Positions 1 through 13,700 of a DNA stretch of 64,000 nt are shown piece by piece. The stretch covers positions 7,564,001-7,628,000 of the forward strand of contig NC_060118.1 of NCBI RefSeq assembly GCF_021155765.1. Reading direction: 5' to 3'. Position numbers and translations under genes: made by a program. The first letter of the stretch is position 1. Every line of letters begins with the position of its first letter. This DNA is from Diprion similis (Eukaryota; Arthropoda; Insecta; Hymenoptera; Diprionidae). Under the pieces are notes generated by a model, which worked only from the letters and a program-made list of their open reading frames with translations, had not been told where the DNA came from and did no database searches.

Positions 1-3
1 ACC

Positions 4-59
<56 letters not shown>

Positions 60-70
<11 letters not shown>

Positions 71-384
71 ATATTTAAAGTCGATTGCGAATGGCAATTT
101 TTTTAAATCTGAAAAAATTCTCAAAAATCTATTGAACGACAAAAAACAATCCCCCGTTAAGGAGAACGTGGGCCGGATTTTTATTTCTATTTTTTTATCA
201 CCTAATTCGGAATTTTTAGATTTTGAAACCGCATGTATAAAAAATTAACGGTTTGATAAAAAAAATTTGGCAAAAATTCAGGTCAAATTTTTTACCGAGT
301 TTAATGTTGGAAAAAAAAAAACATGAAATGATTTTGAAATCGTTGGGGTTTTAACACTGGTCGATTTGGCGTGGAATAACCCAT
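60..384. repeat. Right end of an ATGGGGTATTCCACG-family inverted-repeat element
   Basis: This segment follows a poly-T run at 5-66 and matches the right part of the complete elements at 46361-46944 and 59899-60576. Shared blocks include a segment around 80-175 (tcgattgcgaatg, then gttaaggagaacgtggg) and the terminal stretch tggcgtggaataacccat at 367-384. The left terminus is not in the window, so the copy is truncated or starts before base 1. The family looks like a non-autonomous DNA transposon; I see no transposase. Confidence 0.6.
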
Positions 385-934
385 ACACATATAAAGAGAG
401 AGAGAGAGAGAGAGAGAAAGAAAGAGAGAGAGAGACAGAGAGAGAAGACGGATCAATGAAGAAGGGTATATAATGTAACGTAAAATTACGTATCGTAGAA
501 ATTTTTTCACTTTTTTACTTTTTCTCTTGTCTTCTTTACTACCCTCAAGAGCAGCTAGAAAGAAGGAAATAAAAAATTCATTCAACTTCGCGATTCTTTC
601 ACGATTCTTGCAGCACATGTAATGTAATGAGATAATTTTATTTCACATTATTTAAGTTGTATTTATAGTATTAAATCGTTAAATATAATTGTTTAAATCG
701 ATCGGATTGTAATGGCGATTTTTTTTTTACTAATTTATCAACTTTTCTTATTCATATGTAATCTGAGAAATTCGATGAAACAATTTACTTGACTATATAA
801 TTCTGAGCTCAGGATAAGTAAGGGGAAAAGAAAAAATTGGTCGTAAATTTTTGAGAAAAAAATTACGTCACATTTTCAGGTTTCCTAGGACCAAAGACTT
901 TTTCAGTTTTCCTCTTGACTAAAAACTACTAAGC

Positions 935-1212
935 TACTAAAATCTAAATCGTTCACATTATTAACTCTATGTTTGATTAAAATTCAATTCCAGGTGAAAA
1001 CAAAAGTATTTATAAAGAGTATAAAAAAAGTCAGTTTAAGCCAATTTTCTTTTCTCGAGGTATAAAAAATTAGGTTTCTTGTCTAAAAAAAAAAAAAATC
1101 GTTTCCATATCAGTTCTAGTACTTTACTAAAACCTAAATCGTTCACATTATTCACTCTATGTTTGATTGAAATTCAATTCGAGGTGAAAAAATATAAAGA
1201 GTATAAAAAAAA
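935..1212. repeat. Tandem duplication, period about 190 bp
   Basis: The block containing ctaaatcgttcacatta and tctatgtttgatt occurs at about 935-1030 and again at about 1122-1212 with few differences; the anchor gttcacatta sits at 951 and 1141. The second copy ends in a longer poly-A run. No coding potential is apparent. The rest of 385-2668 holds only microsatellites, such as (GA)n near 395-440 and (TA)n near 1563-1597, and no gene that I can see. Confidence 0.6.
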
Positions 1213-1562
1213 AAAAAAAAAAAATTTGTCATATCAGAAAAAATCGTTTCTAATTCCCCTTACAGAAAACTGATATGTTCAATTTTTTCCATGATCAAAA
1301 TAAATATCAAACGTACCAAGTTTGTCTTTTTAGTTTTCTATTCCTTTTTTTTTTTCCTTTTACGAGAGATTCAATTCGGGTTTTGATACGAATTTGATGA
1401 TTTTCATTTTGTCTTCATCTTCTTCGTCTTTACCTTTTTCTTTTTCTTCCCTCGTTTCTTAAAAACAACGAACAATATTCAGATACATTTACGCATGTAT
1501 TATGCATCCGGCATAATGCGTGCTGCACGTTTTTTAATACGCACGACGACGTCGCTTATAGG

Positions 1563-1601
<39 letters not shown>

Positions 1602-2668
1602 TCGCGCGATACACTTCGATATTCGATCTTCTCATTGGAATTGCGAATATCGCGCTCGGCAACGATTTTATGGAAATTTAATACGAGCATAATCCAAACC
1701 GAGAATAATTGATGACTTGGTGCGATTTTCTATACATATATATGGTATATAGAGCTGTGTTTTAATAATGCATTATAATAAATCGATACAACGAATTTCA
1801 TATTGTTATTAATACGAAAAAAAATACTGGAAAGTGATTTGTGATATCGATTTTCTTTTCCCTTTTTTTTTTTTTTTGTTTAGTTTTTTGAGTTTTTAAT
1901 AATCAACTAATCTTCGCTCGATAAATCGAAGTATCGATAAATCGATGATCAAAGATCATACTCATGCTTTTTCAATTTCTTCAAACTGTGCCTTCATTTT
2001 TATTTCTCACTTCTCTTATTTCATTTTCATCGTGATGAAGGAGATAAATTATAGATATAAGTAGGTTAATAAATACAAATTTGCAAAACACACACGATGT
2101 TGATATCCTTCTTTTCCTCCGCAGTGTATAAATTTACAATTTTATACTTTTCAATAACGTGAGAAAATATGTTAAGTCACACTGCTCGAGAAGTATTCCA
2201 AATATTATAACGTGATTTGAAAATTTCATCATGAACTTCGTGAAACGAGAAATTTATTTACGATTACAGACCGGGATTTCTATAAACAAACAATGAATTT
2301 TTTACTATATAAATTAATTTCACGATGGTTTGGATAACATCGCGGTAAAAAAAGAAGAAGAAAAATGGAATTTCAAATATCGATCAACCACTTGAATTAT
2401 AGAGTACATGGTAACCGGATAAAGTAAACAAAATAAACAGCTTCGAAACGTCTTCGTAACTTCAGGTCTGTTAGAATAAACCACCGAAGAGAGAGTTGAG
2501 GGATGATCAGGTTTAAGTTTGTAACGTTAACGTGTAATAACACATCATTTCCGTCAATAAAACATGAAGAAAATCAGATTTTGTAATTTACTTTCAACGT
2601 TTCGATACGGTAACGTTAAGTTACTAACTTCAGCCTCGTTATGATAATTAAGTGATGAAGAAACTCAC

Positions 2669-2764
2669 CTGAAAATCGCACTGTATAATCTCGGTGTCAT
2701 CCAAAAGGCGAATAGTGGCGCGATGCACCACTGTCACATCGTTTTTGCTTCCAAACTTCAACAT
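2669..2764 (-). CDS. First coding exon of a FERM-domain protein (FRMD3/FRMD5-like), partial
   Basis: The exon starts at an ATG (2764-2762), encodes 32 residues and ends at a strong donor, CAG|GTGAGT, in phase 0. The peptide contains VHRATIRLLDDTEIIQCDFQ, which matches the first strand of a FERM N-lobe; the RLLDD(S/T)E pattern is typical of the vertebrate FRMD3/FRMD5 group. Such proteins link membrane proteins to the cortical cytoskeleton. The frame stays open upstream to 2830, but only a GTG lies there, so 2764 is the best start. The next exon must lie left of the window, giving an intron longer than 2.6 kb. The gene is divergent from the epimerase gene. The FERM assignment is fairly good; the subfamily is an inference from a short peptide. 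Confidence 0.55.
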
Positions 2765-3949
2765 TTCTAGTCTCAAATCTCTGTCGGCAATATCCCTCTG
2801 TCCCTCATCCCTCACCCCACAGCACCACACACTGGCTAGATAAAGAAGGGGGGGGGGTAGGAGAGAAAAAAAGCGACTATCGGTCGCGGTTTCTTCTTCT
2901 TTCCGTGTTTTGTTTTCTCTTCTCTTTTATTTTATTTTATTTTACACGCCTGCTGCTTTGCGTCGCCCTATTTTTGAAAACATTTGCTCATCGTCGCCGC
3001 TCGTTTGTTTTTTTCCTATCCACCCTGCGCCGCACTAGACGATGTTCAACTCGCTAATATATACTTATCGGCGAATCACCGAATTACTACTCCGTTCTGT
3101 CCTCGTCTCGACGTCGTCGTCGCCGCTGTCGTCTCGACAAAACACACCGAGACATCACTGATCGTCAGGCAGGTTTCGGGCCCGTTTGCAGTCGCCCCAG
3201 TGCCCGCTGTATAGCAGACCCGACCACCGTCGTACGGAATACCGATTGACCCGCGGAACGACGCAAGCCGCGAACCGAAACAATCGAAGATCGAAATTCG
3301 GAACCGAGGAACGTGGAACTGGAACTCGAACTCGAACTCATTGACCGCGAAAATTCAAACTGGGGTGGAGTTTATGATTGAAACAACAAACTTCGACAAA
3401 AGATAAACCACCCGTATCTATCCAAGCTAAAATACTTGACATGAACGGAAGAATTTATCTTCAGTCAACGTACTTGATGAGTAAAACGTAGATTCGACAT
3501 TGCCGACTGCGAACCGTCCCCTCCCCCCCCCCCCCCCCCCCCGCCCTTCCGGTTCCAAAAGAGAAAAGATAACGTGTCAAAAAATTTCTAAAATAAAATA
3601 ACGTAAAAACCTGTAGATATCGCCTACTTAAAATTAAATCGTAATGAAGAATCAAAATCCACGTCCAATAAACAAAACCTGCCATACCGACTGAGCAGGC
3701 TAACTCGCAAGGTAAGTATGCAGGAACTTCTCTTATCGGTCGAACACTCTCAAGATGGCGCTAGCGTTGAAAAATGCAAAGGTCGCGGATGCACTCATGG
3801 CATTGCGGTGGCGGCACGGCGAAACGGTGACTCATGACGTACGACGCGTGGTAAAAGGGCGGGGGGGGGGGGGGGGGGGATTGCCTTGGGTGCGTTTACG
3901 TAGCCGTTAGGTCGTCGAGCGGTCGACAGCTCGCATTCACGACTCAAAC
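2765..3949. promoter_or_regulatory. Divergent promoter / 5' UTR region (FERM gene and epimerase gene)
   Basis: This stretch separates two genes transcribed away from each other. It is richer in CpG than its surroundings and carries a C run at about 3523-3542, a G run at about 3860-3879, and a CAAGATGGC motif near 3752 resembling a YY1/Pho site. No convincing coding segment is seen; the open frames here are short and mostly use non-ATG starts. The exact transcription starts cannot be read from sequence. Confidence 0.4.
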
Positions 3950-6900
3950 ATGGCAGCGGCTACAAGCGTTGTGGTACTCGACCGAGGGAACAATACCACC
4001 TGCACGATTAATCTCCATGGTGTGTGTTTATTCTATTGTTATAGATATACGTAGAGTTTGTTATTTTTCGGTTTACCTTTTACCCGCGTTTAATTTCTCG
4101 TCACCATCTTATCGTCGGTCGGTTGATAATTTTCACTGATAATTTTTTATCTATCAAATCCGCCGTAGCTCTCTTAATTTTTCTAATATACGCGATAATT
4201 TTTTTTCGTTCTCCAAGTGATTGAAGTGTTCCTTGCGTTTGTGTTGTTATTTCGTTTTTCTTTTTTTTTTTTTTTTTCTAGGTTAGGTTTTTCAGAATCG
4301 CACCGAACGGCGATCCGTTGGCTAACGAATTCGACGAATCGTGTATCTAGTTACGCATGTAAATTTTATCAATAAAAAAAAAACAGAAAAAAAAACAAAA
4401 AAAAAAAAAAACAAGAGAAACGGATATTGAGCAGCGACAGAATTACGGAAGAGAAATAAATATCGCAAAGGGAATGGACAGTGACGGTTTCTTATGCGGC
4501 TAACCTCTGTACATGCATAATACATACACAACAGTTCAAGTGTCCTTACGCATTTTCTATTATGTAATAATTGTGTGAAATTTACATTTCCTTTTTTACT
4601 CGTTTGTCGATCAAAAAAAAAAGAAATCAATTATCTTCAATATCCGCCACACGAGAAGTTTACTTATTCTGTGCTATGTGTAGTGCGTTTGTGTTCCAAC
4701 ACCGTGTTCTTTTGTTTTTTTCCAATCAAGGAAAAATGGAAAAATTATAGATGAGAAACTCGATTAACGCAGAGTAAAACTCGATCTAGATAGACGCGGC
4801 AGATTTGAATCAATTGTAAATAGTTGACAAAAAAAATTATACAGGGATAGGCTATCAAATTTTCATATGCAGTATAAAATAGGGATTCTTCAGTGTATTC
4901 GGTGCGAAATAAAAATCCAGAATATCCTGCACACTTCTTCCTACATTCTGAACACACGCTATGCGTGTTAATTACTGACAAGGTTAATTGCTAACCACTC
5001 CGTGAGCCTTTCAATGATAAATTAATAATAAGATAGTCCAGGAACGGGTTGAAGTGAACGAAAAGAAAAAAAAAAAAAAAAATGGATACGAACGATTGTA
5101 TAACCTTTATTTATAATTTCAGGAGCTACTGTGGTTTCCTGGCGAGTCAACAATCAGGAACAGCTATTCGTTAGGTGAGTTAATCATTATTATTCATTAT
5201 CCTCGGGATGGTAATAATCCCTGAAAAATTTTGCGTAAATAAGAAATTTCATCCACAGAATCCTGAGAAAATCGAGATTCTTAAATCGTTTTACATTACG
5301 CATCGCGATAGGCGTTTTAATTTCTGTATTTTGGCGCCGTTTTGTATGAACGCGGTCAAGATTCCGAAGAAGAATTCGACAGAAAAACGCGTGATCAGAT
5401 GACAAAATACAAACTCGAGATGAGTTTCATGTCGTCCAACAGTTTTTTCTTGAGTTCCTCTCGTGATCATCGATGCATGTAAAAGGCTGTTCAGGTTGCG
5501 TTCTTTTCCTATTTTCATCGTTACGCCGCCGTCGTGTATTTTTGCTCCCTACCATCTTTTTTAATTCTATCGTCGTTTGCCATTTGTATTTTTCATCTTA
5601 TCACAAGGGAAAAAAAAAGTCTGCTGTGACACGATCTTGATTTTTTTTTTTTTTTTTTCTTTCTGGCTGCTTCTTGTATTTTTCTCTCACGTAATCTGAC
5701 CTGGTAGAAAACTATGCAGATTTATGTGGAAAATAAAAAAAGATCCGCCTTCTACCCAAGTAACCATTAATTGTGGAAAATTGGATTAACACGTTTTGCG
5801 ATAAATTATATTTAAATAAAGCCATCTCACAGGGTTTTAGCCACCTTTTCAGCAGTACGTTAACACACGTGTGTATTCGAATATTTAAACAGATGCGGCC
5901 ATTTTATTATGTGTATACTAGTTTCAAATAATTACGTCACGATGCTCGAATTTAAATCCAAAACGCTTCTTACTTTCATATTTAATTACATAACGGTATA
6001 TTTACTATATAAAATAAGAGATATGATAAATAGAACAAAAATTAGAAAAGAAAAAAAAAAAATTAACCACGTAACAACGAAATTGAATTATAATTGAAAA
6101 TTATACGAGTATGAATAATTTTTCTCAGATGTAGGTACATAAAATCAACTGTGTCAATACGTATAAAGTGCTAAAGGTGTATATGAAAGATCCATAAAAG
6201 ATAGATAAGATAAAAAGAATAAAGAAAAAAAAAAAAAGAAAAGAAAAAAAAACAATACGTATAAAATTTTCCGCGCATGCGATGATGTAAAATCACGCGT
6301 ATCTCGCGTACATACATATACGTAAGAATCAAAGGAACGTTCAAACGCGGCTTGATACCGTCGTAACATATCATGAAAGTAATTGAAAAGACGCACAGAG
6401 ACGAAACGAAACGTGGCGGTGGCGGTGGCGGCAAAGAGCCGAAGGAAGAACCGCCGAAGAAGTCCCGCTGCATCGCATCTCTGTGTGTGAAGCACATAAC
6501 CATCCAACCGCATGAGTAACGCGGTGCGTTGATTCCTCGAGTAGCAGCGAGACGACGACGACGACGACGACAGAATACGAGGACGAAGAGGACGAGATGA
6601 TGGCGAAGGCGGAGGCGAAGGCGGCGGGGGGGGGGGGGGGGGGGGGGAGATTTTTAAAGAGAGCGTCGGTCCGCCGTCCGTTCCTTTTTTCCTATACGTA
6701 CGTACCTATACCTATATATATATGTATACCCTGGTATACTTATGGACGGTGGAAAAAGGAACGATAAACAAAAAGTCGAGCGAAAAAAGGAGGGAAGAAA
6801 TGGGGGGAAAAACGACGCAGGATGAGGGGGGGGAGGGGGGAGGGAGGGGAGGGCAGCGGTTAACGCCGCGTTACGTATGTACGTAGGTATACCTTACGTA

Positions 6901-7144
6901 CTCGGCGTCTACGTCTCGACATTGGGAAGCGGCGGTCGGGGCCCCTGGGCCCCTTTCCCCCTCCCTTCGGTCCCTGCGAGGGACCTTAAGGCCGCAGCAT
7001 TCGCCTCCGAGACCAATCATCTCGGAGGTATCACGCTAGTGTGTGTATATATATGTTGTATATATATATATATCTATATAGGTGTGATTGAAGTCGCTGT
7101 TAGGACCCTTTCGCCGGATGATGAAAATTCAGGCATGAATATAT

Positions 7145-7178
<34 letters not shown>

Positions 7179-7311
7179 GGATAGATAAAGTTTATTCGTA
7201 TAAATCATGTTTTATGTACATACAATAATTCACAGGTTTAAATGGTAGTGGCAAAAAAAAAGTGATAGTAAAAGAAAATATAACAGAAAGGAAGAAGAAT
7301 GAAAAAAATAA

Positions 7312-7342
<31 letters not shown>

Positions 7343-9487
7343 AGTAGAAAACAAAGAGGAAGCTGCAAAAGAGAATTAAAGGGCAAGAAGAATATAAAGT
7401 AGCATAAAAGAAAAAGGAAGATTAAGAATATGAATAAGAAAAGATCTGTAGGACAGGTTTGAAAAGTTTGTCAAAACGAATTGACAACAGATCTAATGGG
7501 TGAGGGTGAAAATGTAGAAAGATCAAAAAACATGAAGAGCATAATGCGGAATTGAAAAAAAAAAAAAAAAAATGAAAATTTATTTCAATTTATGGAATTT
7601 AAAGATTTAGAATGTCAAAGCATGGAGAAGCTAGAAAATAGAAAGATCAGAATATAAAATGCTGAAATATAGAATCGTGTACAGATTCTAGATTGAACTG
7701 TTCTATATTTTGACATTTCTGGGTTTCGACTTTCTATATCTTAAATTTTCCGTACTTGGAATTTCTACATTTCGATCATTCTATGGATAAGATTTTTGCG
7801 TTCGTGAAAATTCGAGTATGTTTCTTCTATCACTCGGCCATTCTAGTTTTTCTTTTTTTTTTTTATCTGCAACCAACTACACGCGATAGGAATGAGACAA
7901 CATGAAGTTTTCAGTCACGCGAGAATCTATTTTCCATAGAATTTCAAAATGATGTAGAAAGTTTTAAAAGTTGAGAAAATTCGAACATACCTAACAGAAA
8001 GCCTTTTGAAAATATTGAATCTTCCGTATTCCGGACTCTTTTATTGAAAATTCATAAAAAAAATCAGCTGAATAATACGATTTCCGCGTTACAAAAGGAT
8101 AAAAACAAAAAAAAAAAAGTTTTTTTTTTTTTACAATTTCAAGTCTTTTTTTGATAATCATTTCTACCTCAAGATGATATATAATTGTTTGAATAGATGC
8201 CACGCCTAACTTTGAACTTTTGTTTCGTAATGTTATTGTTTCAACTTGTTTTTGTAGCTTCAACTCTCATTGTCTTATTTCTTGTGTCAAAGTTCAGCGA
8301 AAGATGGCTGCTGAATAATTTCCAACAGTTGAGAACGACCTACAGACCAAAAGAAGAAAAAACAAAAAAAATAAATGAAACCTCGGTTTTGGGTCACTTA
8401 TTTCCAATAAATTAAACTATAGCAGTTATAATTCAACTGCACCAATTAATTGTACTTTTATCTGCAATTGGGGATTAGTAATTATATTGCAAAAAATATT
8501 TCTTCATATTCACAAAAAAACTAGATTCATTTACGGTTTTTCGTTCATCAATTGTCGTGTCCGAAAGTTTGACGTCCGGAGAAAACGAGGGTAAAAAATG
8601 AATAAAAAAAAAAAACGTCAACGAATCATTTTATTGCTTTCGCAATCGTTGAGAGAAGCAAGAAATTCGAAATTTATTTTTAAAAAAATAGAAGGACAAA
8701 GATGTCGAATTTGCAAATAGACGCGTAAATCTGTTTCATCGCAGAATTTGAAAATAAAAATAAAAATAAAAATAAAAAAAATAAAAAAAAACAAGCAGAA
8801 AGATCAAAATATATAAAAAGCAAGACGATATTCCAACGATTCGATTTTCTCGTTTATCTATCCTTCACTTTAATTCTACATTTTTTTTTCAACTTTATTA
8901 CGCAGTTTTCGAAATAAGTCGACGAAAATTGCGAAATTTCTATTTTTTAATTCTTACATTTAAACCCCTTTTTTACATCTTTTTTCTCCCGTTCCTCGAC
9001 TAGACGAGATTAGTTGTAACGAATTGGACGTGATGAAGAAAGACGCGCGAATAAATTTTCCCTCGGCAATAATTCAGCGCGTGACGTAAGGAAGCGACTT
9101 TTTGGAAACGAGCGAGAAACTCTCGGAGGGATTCTAAACACGCAAACTCCCCGGTTAGGGCCTCCGGGGTGCCTCTGAGGGGTCGCGCCTATTCCCATAG
9201 ATCATCCTTCGGGGCGGAGTGAGTGTACCAGCCATGTGGCATCAACCGGCGTCGTTAACTGAAACTGGAATAACACCGCGAGGAGGTTCATGCATCCATC
9301 ATACGAATTACAATACGTCTTATTCCTAATAAAGGGTTTCATCTCATCTTCGCGTCATCATCCGATTGTTCTCGGAATTGTAACAACAAAAAAAAAAAAA
9401 AAAATGAAATTTTTTCGTCCCCCCCTTTTTTTTGTTTTTATTTATTTATTTTTTTTCTCGTCTTTGCTTTTACCGGGTGATTATCGT

Positions 9488-9528
<41 letters not shown>

Positions 9529-10722
9529 CTACAAAATCAGAAAATCTTTTGTTCTTCCTGTGGAAATATATAGAAAACGTCGAATTTCGAGGATTTTTCT
9601 TTTTACCAATTGACTGGAAATTTATGGAATTATTGTAAATGTTTAAATTTTAACATTACATTTTTATATACTGGTTCAAAAATACTGTGCATTGGTGATT
9701 TGCAGTTTCGGATTAAAAAGTTTCGTGTAATTGAAGTACAAAGACTTTAATGTAAATAATAAAATATCGTGTTTAACCGATTGATTATGATTTTTTTGAT
9801 CGTTATTTGTGACTAGCGTAAAAAGTATGTGTGAAAAAAATTGCAAACATCAGAGACGTTTTACAAGAGTTATACGATTCCAGATTTTTATCTGAAAGCC
9901 TGATGGATTTAGGAAAATTTCACAATCCAAAATTCCTGGCAACAATTAAAATACTTGGATTCCAATTTTTAACAGTATAGCAGTTTGACTTTGCTTCCAG
10001 TTGCCGTAATCTAGTCATAATTGATTCGATATTCTTGTATCGATTCGAATTGATTTTAAAAACTTCTTCACTTTTTGTTGATTACATGAAATACCGTTCA
10101 AAAGCCACGACGAAAATGAGAGGAAAAAGTTCAGCTTTTCCATTCGCATGACACGCGTAACCCGCAGTCCATATTTTACCATTTTTCTTCCGCATCTTAT
10201 CAAAAATCACGATAATGATAAACGATAGAATTCCCGATACGTTGAAATCCAGAAAATTGAAACTCTGCAAATTTTACTACCTAGACAATGAAAATCCCAA
10301 ATCAGGGCCGCACAAATTGTCTCAGAATATACCATGCGGTTGATGCACCCTTTGGGTAATTTTTGGGCGGGTCTTAAGACGACTATCGCGGGTTATAGAG
10401 GGTCGGTTAGCAGAGTGTATTCTGTGTCCCAGCAGGATCTCCGCTGTAAAACAGGGGAGGCAAACCACCACAGAACTCGTGTGTAAAATCCCGGGTCAAC
10501 GAAGTGTTGCAGCAGTTAACGGATGGAAAGAGGAAAGATAAAGGGAAGAGGATGAAGGAGGAAGGAGGGGCTGTTGAAAGGAAGGGATGGTAGGGCGAGG
10601 ACGAAGGGTTGGAGGGGGGACGGATGAAGAGAGACGAGCAATGCACCTAATGATGCACTGCAGCAGCCGTCGCTCGAATAGTTTTTGCCGGTGCCCCCCC
10701 CCCCCCCCCATTCTCTAGAGAG

Positions 10723-10761
<39 letters not shown>

Positions 10762-13700
10762 TTTGAGATTCGGATTCTTCGCTGGATCACGTCCCGCAGT
10801 CTGCAGTTTTGAAGGATGAAATTAATCCCCGGTGGGGTTAAAAAACGCATAATTTTCAACCTGACAAGGAAATATGATAACACTTTTTTCTTCTCCTTTT
10901 TATTATTATGTATAATTATCATAGATTTGATACTCCTGAATCAAAATATAGTGAGAAAAAGTACGTACCATTTATACTTTTCATGTAGTGATTTTTTAAG
11001 GGCGGGGGCAGCTTGGACGGTCCCCCTCCAATGTTACCGTTTTTTTTTTTTCTGCTCGACTTCATCCGCAGTCAAACCTCTTGACAAAAAAAAAATGAAA
11101 AGCAAGTGAATCTTTTTGAACTTTATCGCAAGAACGCAACGCAAGTCGATGATAAACTTGGACGAAATAAGGATCGAGGGAATACCGATTTGACCGTGAC
11201 AACCAGACGTGTATATAATCCACGAAGATGGCCATACGACGGCCAGAGATCGGTCTCCGTAGCCTCCGGCTTCTCGGGTACGAATCACGTTCGAACAAAC
11301 TCTCTCGGTAGCATCAGCAACAGCAACAGCACAAGCTTAACCAGCGGCGGTATCCAGCTGAATGGGAATGCTGTAGAATGTCGGCAAAAACGTCCGCAGC
11401 CACTGAAATCATTAGTCGATTGTGTGCAGGACCCGGCGAGAGAGCCGCGTGTATAACTATACACACAAACACGTAGAAAAGGGTATATATATAACGTGAT
11501 GTAACGGGTGATACGCGATTTTCGAACCTCGCTTACTGCAGATCGCAAGCCAGTGTCGCCAACGTTTGAATCTCTTTACACCAGAAGAACGGTTTCAAAA
11601 ATCCCTAGAATTAAACTGAAACCCCCTAAATTGGACACATAGAAAAATATATGCGGTTCACCACCAGATATCATAACTGTGATAAGATATTCAAAAAATA
11701 TTTACAATAGCAAATCTAATATTCATATTCATGGGACAAAATTTTGTGAAAGTAAATAATGAATTTTATTTTCAGCCTATAAGCAAAATTTTTTGATCCC
11801 CTAATAAAACCTCTGAACATTTTTCCCCCCCGAAAAAAATCACAGCGCAATTATTTTCTCCCCAAATTTAGGGGTAAAAGTTATAAGTTGGCGACACTGA
11901 TTGCAACGCTTCACGAAAATTATGTTAGAGTACGCGATGCGAAACGTGGAATTAATGGAAGGACGCGAAAGGTTGCAGAAGTCAGAAGTTTGAGGTTATA
12001 AAGTTCGTAACGCTGACGGAACGATGCAATATTTTCAAGAAGTATCGATATTTTGCAACTTTCGAATAGCATGAAATTAGGTGAATCGTAATAAAGTAAA
12101 ATATGTACTCATATTTCGAAAATTCAATCCCTACAGTCGTTCGAAAATGGCAAAACAGTTGTTTTTGTTCGTGTAACGTTTTGTTTCGTTCAGGCTCGTT
12201 TAGAATTTTGGGCTTTGGCTTGGAAATTTTTTATGAATATTTTTTATGAGAACGTAAAAATTTCCAAAAACAATGAATTATTTCAAAAAAGAGAGGAGAA
12301 CGAAAAAAAATACGAACAAATAAGACATGGTTCCACTTTTAATAGCTGTCAAAAATTATTGACAAATTATCCAACACAGTCCATTCCAAGAAAATCAAAA
12401 GATAAATCAAATCCTCGAACGCTTTGAAATTCACAATGAATTCACAAACATTTGCAAAATTTTCGAAAAATTTAGTAAAACCTTGATAGTTGTTAGTTTC
12501 GCTCTGATAAATTGAAGAAGAAAAAAAGAACAAGGTTCGGGGATTTAAAAAATTTGACTTTTTTTTATAAAATTGGATTGCACGTAACTCAAGTTTACCT
12601 GGAAACAGTGAAAAATCGGTTGGATGATCGATTCTTAATCGACCCCAGCAAGAAGTGATCTGAAGGAAAAAAATCTGGATCGATGGATCGAGCGAAGAAA
12701 ACTGAAGAAGAAGAAGAAGATGAAGAAGAAAAAGGGGGAGAAGAAGAGACGATATCGAACCTCTCTACGTGTCTTCTGTGTGTGTATTTGTGTATAGATA
12801 CACCGAAGATTCCTTTCCTATTTTTTATCCGATCGTACATACCTTTCTGCTGCAAAGTATAAAAGATGCGAGGATAAAAAAATAAAATAAAACAACGACG
12901 TCGAGTTTTACGAGCGTGACTAATTATTATATGCTCGCGCCGGTTGTTAAGCTCTGACTAAAGTCGATCTGAATTTGTTATACATAGATATGCAGGCATC
13001 GCATCGATCGATTCGCTCTAGGAATCGATTCTCACTATTGTTAAACGGCAAAAAGGGGGGATTTGAAATCCGAAGAAACGGCACCGAAAGATTAAAGAAA
13101 AAATTCAACAAAACAACGATAATGGAACAGAGAAATGCTCAGAAATAGGTTCAGTTTTTCTTTTCCTGGAGATTTACGATCCTCGTTGGTTTCTTATATT
13201 TCTATATTTTACTTTTTCATCTATTATCTTGTGTTCTGTCACGACTAACTTTTGGTCTCCGAATACTCACATGTATTGCGAAAATTTATAATTTATTTCT
13301 ACAGTTTTATTCATTTTTCCTCCGTTCAATTTTTATGAATCTTTCGATTCACGAATCGTCGAATTTTCTTTTTACGACATAGGCATTGAAAAGTCCACTT
13401 TTTGTGGCAGTTTTCGTTCCGTAAAGTGACACTTTATACGGCAGTGAACAAAGTTGCGGAATAAAGTCTTTATACCGCAGTTTTGATGCGCAGTTCGAAG
13501 TGCGCATGCCAAACTGCCGAATAAAGTAGCTTCGTCGAAGAGATCGCGACATAACCTCACTCTTCGTTTTGCTTTTCAATACCCATACCGTAAAAAATAT
13601 TGTATGTGGCATGCCCGTAAACCGTTTTTTGGCTCGGATAATTTCAATACTCGCTTCCGGCTCGCCTTCAGCTCGTCCTGAAATCTTTATCCTTGCCAAA

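Noticed and set aside
6154-6513. Overlapping minus-strand frames of 110-119 codons
   Set aside because: They consist of poly-Phe and short GC repeats read in two frames; no start context, domain or splice support.
9290-9638. Plus-strand frames of 68 and 107 codons
   Set aside because: Most residues come from a long poly-T tract read as poly-Phe; low complexity.
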